DNA of 13,661 nt from Desulfurococcales archaeon (GTDB lineage: Archaea; Thermoproteota; Thermoprotei_A; Sulfolobales; Ignisphaeraceae). The notes beneath the pieces are model-generated. The model was not told the DNA's origin and did not search any database. It worked only from the letters and a program-made list of their open reading frames with translations. Shown one piece after another: positions 7,423-13,126 of the stretch. Location of the stretch: assembly GCA_027066265.1 (NCBI GenBank), contig JAMOOB010000120.1, positions 1-13,661 of the forward strand, read 5' to 3'. A program made the translations under genes and the position numbers. Position 1 is the first letter of the stretch. Every line of letters starts with the position of its first letter.

Positions 7423-8306
7423 TAGAGAGATTCCTCAATCCCTTAGCTCTTGCACTAACGCTCGCCGTCCTAGGAGATGTAGTGGTCGAACGAAGCGGTG
7501 TACTGAACCTAGCTATAGACGGCCTCTTCGTGCTATGTGTAGCGGTAACGTTCTCGGTATTCGTAGCCACGTCTAGCCCCATCATGGCGCTGATAGCGGT
7601 TCTCGCATGCGGAGCGGTGTTGGCGGTAGTAATGTCTATGCTCATCAACGTTTTCCTAGCAAACCACGTGCTGGCGGGACTCGCTATGAACATGGTTTGC
7701 TACGGTATTGCAACGATAGTAGGAACACGGTTCCTTGGACGTGCACTGCCAACGAGCCTATACATGGATACGGTAACGATCGGCGTAGTCGTAGCGCTAT
7801 CGACGGCGTTGACATGGTTGCTACTCTACAGAACGAGCTTCGGTGTAGCGCTCCGCGCATGCGGATACAATCCTAGGAACGCCGAAGCTCTCGGAATCGA
7901 TGTGGGGAGAACGCGTCTCGTAGCGATGTTGCTAGGCTACGAATTGATTGCTCTAGGAGCTTTCGTATACCTAGCTAGCTACGTAGGTACGTGGAGCGCC
8001 GGTCTAGGAACGGGATGGGGATTCCTAGCCCTATCCCTAGCAATAGCATCGCTATGGCACCCCGTCCTAGCACCCATACTAGCTACGAGTTTCGCAGCTC
8101 TCTACGTATCGATGGTCGAGATACAGACGCATCCCATAAGGATAGGGAGCGTAGTGATCAAGATGAGTCCAGCCATGGTTAGCGCAATACCCTTCGTAGC
8201 AGCGCTTGTGCTCGTAAGCATCCTCTACGCAACACCTCTACGAAGAATCGTATCTCCACCGAGAGCTCTAGGAGAACCCTACTTCAGAGAAGAAAGAACC
8301 TTGTAG
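7419..8306 (+). CDS. ABC importer permease, nucleoside type, second subunit
   Basis: The protein is 295 residues from the ATG at 7419, which overlaps the previous stop as ATGA. The reading frame is open further upstream to 7206, but that extension is Cys/Arg-rich, lies wholly over conserved first-permease sequence and is not plausible coding. The N terminus carries ERSGVLNLAIDG at 24-35, the diagnostic motif of second nucleoside-type permeases (usually ERSGVINIGIEG). A coupling-type loop at 146-166 (RACGYNPRNAEALGID and following) precedes further membrane segments. The product pairs with the first permease to form the membrane channel. It is the last gene of the importer operon and faces an oppositely oriented gene across a 69-base gap. 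Confidence 0.92.
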   Translation: MIERFLNPLALALTLAVLGDVVVERSGVLNLAIDGLFVLCVAVTFSVFVATSSPIMALIAVLACGAVLAVVMSMLINVFLANHVLAGLAMNMVCYGIATIVGTRFLGRALPTSLYMDTVTIGVVVALSTALTWLLLYRTSFGVALRACGYNPRNAEALGIDVGRTRLVAMLLGYELIALGAFVYLASYVGTWSAGLGTGWGFLALSLAIASLWHPVLAPILATSFAALYVSMVEIQTHPIRIGSVVIKMSPAMVSAIPFVAALVLVSILYATPLRRIVSPPRALGEPYFREERTL

Positions 8307-8323
8307 GGTGTGGTTAGGCGGTC

Positions 8324-8336
8324 CGCGGCGGCCGCG
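8324..8336. other. GC-only hairpin between convergent genes, possible transcription stop or pause
   Basis: CGCGG, CGG loop, CCGCG form a perfect 5-bp stem in the 69-base gap between the convergent permease and SagB-type genes. The surrounding 8315-8370 stretch is visibly richer in G and C than the rest of the window. Archaeal terminators usually depend on T-runs, and none follows on either strand, so a terminator role is only a possibility. Confidence 0.25.
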
Positions 8337-8375
8337 ATTCTCTTCATCCCCCTGAGGTCGAGAGCGCGGGAGTCT

Positions 8376-9194
8376 TCATCCCGTTTCCAGCTCTCTCCTA
8401 TGATCCTCTATGTATCTAGCGATCTCCTGCTCCGATATACGATACGTCTTCTTCGGTACTCCTACAGGCATTATGTAGAGAGGATGCTCATCCGGTTGAG
8501 CACCTATAACTTTCTGCACCTTATCGTCGTAGAACGCTCCAACGGCTACAGTCCCCAGTCCTAGGGCCGTGGCTTCGAGGTATATGTTTTGTCCAGCATG
8601 TCCTACCTCCATGTATACGTAGCGATATCCACGTTCTCCGTAGACACTCGTAGTACGTTCGTATACTGCGCATATGACTATGGATACTGGTGCTCTAAGG
8701 ACCCATTCCTGGTTTAGTGCAGCTCGATAGAGTTCGTATCTTAGATCGCCTCGCTTGACGAGCTTGAGCGTATGGCTATGAGGATCGTACTTGTAGCTAC
8801 CCGGTTCGAGAAAGCTTCCATTCGGTAACACAACGCCTCGTTCGCCTACGACTACGTATATCTCGAGAGGATACGTAGCTCCAGCACTTGGACAAGTCTT
8901 GAAGCCGTACCTAGTCTCGGTAATGCCGTAGGCAGCCCACAGCAGTTGGGAAAGCTGTTCGAGCGTCAATGGCTTGTCTTCGTAGCTCCTAATACTCCTC
9001 CTATAGGCAAGAGCTTCTTCTACGGATAGAACCTCCTTACGGATCTTGGGTAGCGGAAGCAACACGATGTTTCCTCTAATATATGTAGTTTCGCTCTCCA
9101 TGGTTTCGCTCCCCGAGAACAAGTGTAGTAAGAGCATAATTGTGCTGATGAGTATCAGAGCGACGATGAAGACCACGAGGTATTCGCGAATCAT
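8376..9194 (-). CDS. SagB/ThcOx-type nitroreductase with N-terminal membrane anchor
   Basis: The 272-residue protein has a hydrophobic helix at residues 6-26, a short Ser/Glu/Thr linker, then an FMN-dependent nitroreductase-fold domain from about 50. SagB/ThcOx marks are RRSIRSY (65-71), PSAGATYPLE (102-111), GHAGQNIYL (198-206), GLGTVAVGAF (212-221) and MPVGVP (242-247). Family members bind FMN, and some oxidise azolines to azoles in peptide natural products. No YcaO-type cyclase or precursor peptide is present here, so that role is unlikely. Arg 3 before the helix and acidic residues after it suggest an N-in, C-out topology, with the flavin domain outside the cytoplasm. The ATG at 9194 directly precedes the helix and follows an AGGGGT-like ribosome binding site. 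A gap of about 80 bases separates it from the upstream minus-strand operon. The true reaction is unknown. Confidence 0.82.
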   Translation of the reverse strand: MIREYLVVFIVALILISTIMLLLHLFSGSETMESETTYIRGNIVLLPLPKIRKEVLSVEEALAYRRSIRSYEDKPLTLEQLSQLLWAAYGITETRYGFKTCPSAGATYPLEIYVVVGERGVVLPNGSFLEPGSYKYDPHSHTLKLVKRGDLRYELYRAALNQEWVLRAPVSIVICAVYERTTSVYGERGYRYVYMEVGHAGQNIYLEATALGLGTVAVGAFYDDKVQKVIGAQPDEHPLYIMPVGVPKKTYRISEQEIARYIEDHRRELETG

Positions 9195-9275
9195 GTAGAC
9201 CCCTACGCAGGTACTGTTAGTATCGTTATCAAGTTGATGGATTAACGTGTACGTAGCTAGCTTAGTTCCGAGGCT

Positions 9276-9995
9276 TTACCTATGCTCCATGCTAGCGACT
9301 AGGCTATGTAAGAGGTTCAGCATTGTGCGAGCGTTCTCAAGCATCCAGTGATCGTTGTTGAAGAACACGTACACCTTCCTAGGATCGAGTTCTAGAACTG
9401 CTTTAGCGAGCTCGAGAAGTTCTTCGTACGTATAGTCGTGTGCGTACCAAACGTACTTTCCGTGGAGACGTAGGTACACGATATCGTTGCTACTCACGAT
9501 CCAGGTAGTCTGCGGAGAATCGATGGATACCACGGTTATGCCGAGCGATCTACAGAGGTCTACGGTATCTTCGTTGAACCAGCTAGGGTGTCTGAACTCT
9601 ATAGCGAATCTAGCTCCCAATCCGAGTTCTCGTACGAAGAACTTGATTCTCTCGATGTTCGTATCGTTCTTCGCGAAGGATGGTGGTAACTGGAAGAGGT
9701 AGAAATCCGTGTAGGGATCGAGAGGTTTGAAGAGATCTAGGAACTTCTTAGCGATTTCGAGTGCTTGAGGATTCAATCTTCTGAGGTGCGTTATAGAGCG
9801 ATGAACTTTCACAGCCCATCTAAGATGCTTACCTTTCCTACTCCAGCTAACTACTTGATTAGGGAAAGGAAAGCGGTAAAAAGAAGCGTTGAGCTCAACT
9901 GCGTTTAGACCTGAATGCTTTGCGTACCAATCGAAGTTTCCTCCAAGATTCCAGTCGTACATCCATCCCGAGGTACCTACGTATACCTCAACCAT
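9276..9995 (-). CDS. DUF72 (YecE-like) TIM-barrel protein
   Basis: The 239-residue product matches DUF72 (PF01904). It begins VYVGTSGWMYDW (4-15), has VELNASFYRFP (33-43), WAVKVHRSITH (60-70), FYLFQLPPSF (98-107), FAIEFRHPSW (130-139), and ends with YLRLHGK (174-180) and VFFNNDHWMLENA (210-222). These are the conserved beta-strand ends of the family barrel. Its biochemical function is not established. The frame is open upstream to 10043, but the extension overlaps the aldo-keto reductase gene by 46 bases, has no conserved residues and is Arg-rich. The ATG at 9995 sits 2 bases after that gene's stop and begins right at the family's N-terminal strand. It is the last gene of a four-gene minus-strand run. 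Confidence 0.9.
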   Translation of the reverse strand: MVEVYVGTSGWMYDWNLGGNFDWYAKHSGLNAVELNASFYRFPFPNQVVSWSRKGKHLRWAVKVHRSITHLRRLNPQALEIAKKFLDLFKPLDPYTDFYLFQLPPSFAKNDTNIERIKFFVRELGLGARFAIEFRHPSWFNEDTVDLCRSLGITVVSIDSPQTTWIVSSNDIVYLRLHGKYVWYAHDYTYEELLELAKAVLELDPRKVYVFFNNDHWMLENARTMLNLLHSLVASMEHR

Positions 9996-9997
9996 GG

Positions 9998-10816
9998 CTA
10001 TACCTTCTCTAGCAACTCGATGTCTTGAGGAGCGAGTCTCCAACCTAACGCTCCGTAGAACTCATCTACGCGTTCGATTCGTTCAGTCTTCGGTATCGCT
10101 ACTACCATGGGTCTCGATATGAGGAAGTTTAGCGCTACCTGTACAGGGGTTTTTCCGTAGCGATTCGCTACCGAGATTATCGTGGGATGCCTCGCAACAG
10201 CACCTCTCTCGAGAGGTGTGTACGCTTGTATCAGTATGTTGTTCTTTATGCAGAACGGTAGGAGATTCTTCTCAATTGCTTTATCCAGAACGCTGTACTT
10301 CACCTGATTCACTACGATCTCGTACTTAGAGGTAGACTCAATTGCTTCACGAAGCTCGCTGAGCCTGAAGTTGCTGACTCCTATGTACCGAGCCAACCCA
10401 CGTTCGGCGATGGCTTCGAGGGCTCGGATCTGAACGTGTATGGGTAGTACATCGTTTGGCCAATGGATTAGGACGAGGTCTATGGTTTCGACACACATTC
10501 TTCGAGCGCTAGCTTCGGCAGCTCTTACGGCGGTGTCGGGATCCGTGAAACGGTGTGGTAAGAGCTTCGTTGTTATGAAGACGCGATCTCTACCAACCTT
10601 CTTAACGATGCGACACACCATCTCTTCAGCTAGTCCATTGCCGTACATCTCGGCTGTATCGATCATGTTTAGACCTAGCTCGATTGCGTGCACGATGGCT
10701 TGCTCGGCATCTGCATAGCTCCGAATGCCGTAGGTACCGATGCCTATGGCTGGTACGCGTTCTCCCGTAGAGCCAAGAGGTTTGCGATCCTCTGGATCTA
10801 TGGGGAACCTAGGCAT
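9998..10816 (-). CDS. Aldo-keto reductase
   Basis: This cytoplasmic NAD(P)H-dependent carbonyl reductase has 272 residues counted from ATG 10816. The catalytic tetrad is complete: Asp 53 and Tyr 58 in IDTAEMYG, Lys 84 in ITTKL, His 118 in LIHWP. The C-terminal IPKTERIERVDE is the usual cofactor phosphate-binding segment. Two starts are possible. GTG 10837 overlaps the ferredoxin gene by 14 bases and adds seven residues; ATG 10816 lies 7 bases after the ferredoxin stop and has GGGT just upstream. I prefer the ATG because its spacing matches the other joints in this run. The natural aldehyde or ketone is unknown. Linkage to a ferredoxin and a GltD-like flavoprotein suggests redox metabolism of a carbonyl compound. 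Confidence 0.92.
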   Translation of the reverse strand: MPRFPIDPEDRKPLGSTGERVPAIGIGTYGIRSYADAEQAIVHAIELGLNMIDTAEMYGNGLAEEMVCRIVKKVGRDRVFITTKLLPHRFTDPDTAVRAAEASARRMCVETIDLVLIHWPNDVLPIHVQIRALEAIAERGLARYIGVSNFRLSELREAIESTSKYEIVVNQVKYSVLDKAIEKNLLPFCIKNNILIQAYTPLERGAVARHPTIISVANRYGKTPVQVALNFLISRPMVVAIPKTERIERVDEFYGALGWRLAPQDIELLEKV

Positions 10817-10823
10817 GGAAACG

Positions 10824-11312
10824 CTACCCGGTTTCACGAACGCTCTCGATAGTGGGCGCCATTATCTTTGCTAGGAATCGCTTCCTAATACTCTCGACTA
10901 CCTTCTCCATCGATCCCCACGAGATCGCTTTGGCTGGACACATAGCAACGCATCCTGGATCCAATCCCTGCTTCCTCAGATCGCTGCATAGATCGCACTT
11001 CGTTACGTAGCCAAGGGGTGTTAGCTCGGGTATGCCGAAGGGACATGCCGCTATGCAGCACGTGCACCCAATGCATCTCCTTGGATCGACCACGGTTGCC
11101 CCGTCTCTATCCTTGTGCATGGCTCCCGTAGGGCATGCGTACACGCATGGAGCTGTGTAGCAGTGGAAGCAGCTTATGGGTTTCCTAAGACCTCCATACA
11201 CATCGTACAGCTTGATGTATGCACGGTCTTCGTGTAGGAATCTGCATACCTCTTCGCATGTATAGCAACCGATGCAAGCATCGTAGTTTATTACGCGGAG
11301 CGTACGCATCAT
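10824..11312 (-). CDS. Ferredoxin-like electron-transfer subunit with four [4Fe-4S] clusters (HycB/DmsB/AorA type)
   Basis: The 162-residue protein carries four cysteine groups: C13-C16-C19-C23, C48-C51-C56-C60, C80-C83-C86-C90 (with an extra C85), and C106-C109-C121-C125. Sixteen ligands in this arrangement are typical of four-cluster subunits that carry electrons between a catalytic subunit and a partner, as in DmsB, HycB or the AorA/GOR-S subunits of tungsten aldehyde oxidoreductases. No signal peptide or membrane helix is seen, so it should be cytoplasmic. The ATG at 11312 lies 6 bases after the GltD-like gene; a second Met follows at once. The coupled flavoprotein lacks its own Fe-S domain, so this subunit probably supplies it. 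No molybdo- or tungsto-enzyme gene is nearby. Confidence 0.9.
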   Translation of the reverse strand: MMRTLRVINYDACIGCYTCEEVCRFLHEDRAYIKLYDVYGGLRKPISCFHCYTAPCVYACPTGAMHKDRDGATVVDPRRCIGCTCCIAACPFGIPELTPLGYVTKCDLCSDLRKQGLDPGCVAMCPAKAISWGSMEKVVESIRKRFLAKIMAPTIESVRETG

Positions 11313-11318
11313 CGAACC

Positions 11319-12371
11319 TCACCCCGTACGAAGTCTAGCTCTAAGGAACCTATCAATAGCTCGAGCAGCCCTTAGCCCCGAACCCGTTGCTCGACCAACC
11401 ATCGATGGTCCGGTAACGACGTCTCCAGCAGCGAACACCTTCTCGTTCCCAGTTCTATACTCGTGGTCTACCACGATCCTACCACGTTTATCGAGCTTGA
11501 TCCCCAGAACCTCGCTCTTCATTGGAGGCGTAGGCTCCTCGCCTATGGCTGGCACAACGAGATCAGCTTCGATTACGAATTCCGAGCCGGGTATGGGTAC
11601 GGGTCTAGGTCTACCCGACTCATCGGGTTCGCCGAGCCTCATCCTAACGAACTCTACTCCTCTAGCAACGTTGTTTTCGACAACGATTCTCTTTGGTTGT
11701 GCTAGCTCGATCCAGTTAACGCCTTCCCTAACGAGTCTTCGAATCTCGTACTCTCCAGCGGGAGCTTCTCTGATAGTTCTTCGATACACTAGGAACACTT
11801 CTTCAGCACCCCGTTTCAGAGCGACCTCGGCTGCGTCTATGGCGGCGAGACCACCACCGATAACTACTACGCGTTTAGCGATGAAGGGTTTCTCGTTCGT
11901 TAGCTTGGCTTCGTAGAGCCACCATCTATAGATGTACTCGAGAGCAGGTACTACACCGAGAGCGTTCTCTCCTTCGATCCCCATGCTTCTCGATCTCCAC
12001 GTACCCGTCGTGATGAGAACTACATCGTACTCCTCTACAAGCTTGGAGAGCGGTACCCTACGCTCAACGAAGTCGTCCCCCTCATCGTGGCGATCATCGC
12101 CTTCGAAGACCTTGGTCTTCAGCACGAACTTTACGCTAAGCCTCTTCTCGAGATCCTCCACTCCCTCAACTATGCTATCGCGAGGAATTCTAAACGATGG
12201 GATCACGAACATCATCATTCCTCCAGGATACGGAAGCTTGTCGTACACATCCACTTCGTAACCTTGACAAGCTAGGTATCCCGCAGCCGCTAAACCCGCT
12301 GGACCAGCTCCCACTATGGCTACCCTACCCCTAGCACCACCACGTTCTTTGCATAGGAATCCGAATCTCAA
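11319..12371 (-). CDS. GltD-like FAD/NAD(P)-dependent oxidoreductase lacking the N-terminal Fe-S domain
   Basis: The 350-residue flavoprotein has an FAD Rossmann motif GAGPAG at 21-26. PYPGGMMMFVIPSFRIP (47-63) resembles the GltD active-site region. It also has an NAD(P) motif GGGLAAIDAA at 172-181, VYRR at 195-198 and the flavin-binding AAGDVVTGPSMVGRATGSG at 314-332. Glutamate synthase small subunits are usually 450-490 residues because about 130-150 N-terminal residues hold Fe-S clusters; that domain is absent, and a separate four-cluster ferredoxin is the next gene, 6 bases on. The likely role is NAD(P)H/ferredoxin electron exchange for an unknown partner (inference). The start is TTG 12371, with GGGATG upstream and a TATA-like box at 12411-12418. 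It is the first gene of the minus-strand run. Confidence 0.88.
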   Translation of the reverse strand: MRFGFLCKERGGARGRVAIVGAGPAGLAAAGYLACQGYEVDVYDKLPYPGGMMMFVIPSFRIPRDSIVEGVEDLEKRLSVKFVLKTKVFEGDDRHDEGDDFVERRVPLSKLVEEYDVVLITTGTWRSRSMGIEGENALGVVPALEYIYRWWLYEAKLTNEKPFIAKRVVVIGGGLAAIDAAEVALKRGAEEVFLVYRRTIREAPAGEYEIRRLVREGVNWIELAQPKRIVVENNVARGVEFVRMRLGEPDESGRPRPVPIPGSEFVIEADLVVPAIGEEPTPPMKSEVLGIKLDKRGRIVVDHEYRTGNEKVFAAGDVVTGPSMVGRATGSGLRAARAIDRFLRARLRTG

Positions 12372-12380
12372 GGAGCATCC

Positions 12381-12407
12381 CTACGCGCATGCAAACACCT
12401 TGCGTAG
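12381..12407. repeat. Inverted repeat at the start of the GltD-like operon
   Basis: CTACGC (12381-12386) and GCGTAG (12402-12407) are exact inverted copies separated by 15 bases. They span the transcription start predicted from the minus-strand TATA-like box, and a GCATGC palindrome (12387-12392) lies within. This placement suits a repressor operator, but six-base dyads occur by chance. Confidence 0.3.
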
Positions 12408-12410
12408 CAG

Positions 12411-12418
12411 AATATTAT
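12411..12418 (-). promoter_or_regulatory. Putative TATA box for the minus-strand GltD-like operon
   Basis: On the minus strand the site reads ATAATATT, about 40-47 bases before the TTG start. It predicts transcription from about 12388 and a leader of about 17 bases. Composition and spacing fit an archaeal promoter; it is one of the most AT-rich short stretches in the window. Confidence 0.5.
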
Positions 12419-12464
12419 GCCTATCTACCGTGAAGCGCGATCGAGACGAATAGGGTGCTAGCCG

Positions 12465-12470
12465 TTTATA
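12465..12470 (+). promoter_or_regulatory. Putative TATA box for the ASCH-domain gene
   Basis: TTTATA lies about 38 bases before GTG 12506 and about 47 before CTG 12515. It predicts transcription from about 12493. It lies downstream of the GTG at 12455 that opens the longest frame, so that longer protein is unlikely to be made from this promoter. Confidence 0.5.
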
Positions 12471-12505
12471 GGCTGAGCACACACTACGCATCGATTCGAC
12501 GAGGG

Positions 12506-12826
12506 GTGGGGGATCTGAAGAAGCTAGTGTTCAAGATAGACTACGCCGGCAAGATACTGTCCGGAGAGAAGACAGCGACCGTACGTCTCCACGCAAACTT
12601 TAGGGAGGGAGACATCGTCGAGGTGTACGTAGGCCACGCACGCGTGGGTAGAGCCGTGATCAAGAAGATCGTTCGAAAGAAGTTGAGTGAGCTCAGCGAC
12701 GAGGATGTGAAGAAGGATGGGTTTAGATCGAAGGAAGAGTTCCTACGAGACTTCGCTAGGATATACGGTAAGCAAATCGTTGAGAAGGATCCCGAGGTCT
12801 ACATAGTGGAGTTTCAACTGTTGTAA
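12506..12826 (+). CDS. ASCH-domain protein (predicted RNA-binding or nucleic-acid-related)
   Basis: The product is about 106 residues and shows the ASCH pattern. KLVFKIDYAGKILSGEKTATVRL has the conserved GxK....R signature (shown here in a 20-residue-limited part: ILSGEKTATVRL). It is followed by FREGDIVEV, a beta-rich middle and a C-terminal YIVEF strand. ASCH domains resemble PUA folds and are thought to bind RNA; some bacterial members (YqfB) deacylate N4-acetylcytidine. The start is uncertain. GTG 12455 lies upstream of the probable TATA box. GTG 12506 fits promoter spacing but has its GAGG too close. CTG 12515 follows GGGGTG at 12503-12508 by 6 bases and would give MKKLVFK, the usual beginning of archaeal relatives. 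I place the start at 12506 as a compromise. The gene diverges from the GltD-like operon. Confidence 0.82.
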   Translation: MGDLKKLVFKIDYAGKILSGEKTATVRLHANFREGDIVEVYVGHARVGRAVIKKIVRKKLSELSDEDVKKDGFRSKEEFLRDFARIYGKQIVEKDPEVYIVEFQLL

Positions 12827-12863
12827 CTTCGACTACTGCCTAACACACCCTCAGCCACATCCT

Positions 12864-12871
12864 CATAAAGT
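12864..12871 (+). promoter_or_regulatory. Putative TATA box for the 44-residue protein gene
   Basis: CATAAAGT lies 32-39 bases before ATG 12903 and predicts transcription near 12892, leaving a leader of about 11 bases that contains GGTGA. It overlaps the left arm of an inverted repeat. Confidence 0.45.
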
Positions 12872-12890
12872 ACCTAAGCGTAGTACTTAG
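12868..12890. repeat. Two interleaved inverted repeats at a promoter, operator-like
   Basis: AAGTAC (12868-12873) pairs with GTACTT (12883-12888). CTAAG (12874-12878) pairs with CTTAG (12886-12890). The arms overlap, so the two pairings are mutually exclusive. The whole lies between the TATA-like box and the predicted transcription start of the small gene, where a bound repressor would block polymerase. Confidence 0.4.
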
Positions 12891-12892
12891 TT

Positions 12893-12897
12893 GGTGA
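12893..12897 (+). promoter_or_regulatory. Ribosome binding site of the 44-residue gene
   Basis: GGTGA sits 5 bases before ATG 12903, a good match to the anti-Shine-Dalgarno region of archaeal 16S rRNA. It supports both the reality of this short gene and the choice of ATG over the in-frame GTG at 12894, which lies within the site itself. Confidence 0.6.
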
Positions 12898-12902
12898 GCG
12901 AA

Positions 12903-13037
12903 ATGGCGCTCGCTCTCGCAATCCGAAGAACTGCGAAGAGCATTGCTAGGAAAGTTACTAGAAGAGAAGAAGAGATCGAGGAGAACCTAGAGCTCGCGAT
13001 TCACATAGCTACCGAGCTCGGATTCCCAGCCGCTTAA
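12903..13037 (+). CDS. Small protein of 44 residues, function unknown
   Basis: I do not recognise this protein. It reads from ATG 12903 to TAA 13035-13037. Residues 1-20 are basic and could form an amphipathic helix (MALALAIRRTAKSIARKVTR). Residues 21-30 are very acidic (REEEIEENLE), and 31-44 are a hydrophobic tail ending LGFPAA. The charge segregation and lack of helix breakers before Gly 40 suggest one or two helices, perhaps an oligomerising or nucleic-acid/protein-binding peptide. No signal peptide is evident. Support for a real gene comes from the GGTGA at ideal spacing, a TATA-like box at the right distance, and codon choices like those of its neighbours (GAG, CTC, GCT, ATA). It is monocistronic between the ASCH gene and the tRNA-binding protein gene, with gaps of 76 and 89 bases. 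Confidence reflects the small size. Confidence 0.6.
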   Translation: MALALAIRRTAKSIARKVTRREEEIEENLELAIHIATELGFPAA

Positions 13038-13088
13038 CGCAACGTTTTGCATTCCAATCGCGAAACCTCTCCTCGCTACATCTCAAGG

Positions 13089-13095
13089 AATTAAG
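13089..13095 (+). promoter_or_regulatory. Possible TATA box for the tRNA-binding protein gene
   Basis: AATTAAG lies about 32-38 bases before ATG 13127, in the 89-base gap after the small gene. It would start transcription near 13117-13119. The match is weaker than the others. Confidence 0.3.
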
Positions 13096-13126
13096 CTAGC
13101 GTTCCTCCTACAGTCTGGGTGTGTGC

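Noticed and set aside
8341..8382. Remnant CRISPR repeat pair
   Set aside because: Only two 10-base copies 32 bases apart, one inside a coding end, with no further unit and no cas gene in the window.
8310..8385. C/D box small RNA on the minus strand, suggested by two GGGATGAAG motifs
   Set aside because: No CTGA D or D' box follows either motif at usable spacing on that strand, and there are no flanking stems that would form a kink-turn.
9195..9275. Promoter for the SagB-type gene in the 81-base gap
   Set aside because: Only a weak TATA-like string (TTGATAAC on the minus strand, near 9225-9232) is visible. A promoter is likely from the spacing but not supported well enough to list.
9996..10043. 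Longer N terminus for the DUF72 protein, starting at 10043
   Set aside because: It overlaps the aldo-keto reductase C terminus, is Arg-rich and unlike the family. ATG 9995 is 2 bases after the preceding stop and begins the first conserved strand.
12455..12505. Longer ASCH protein starting at GTG 12455
   Set aside because: The added residues contain the probable TATA box TTTATA at 12465-12470 and show no resemblance to the family N terminus.
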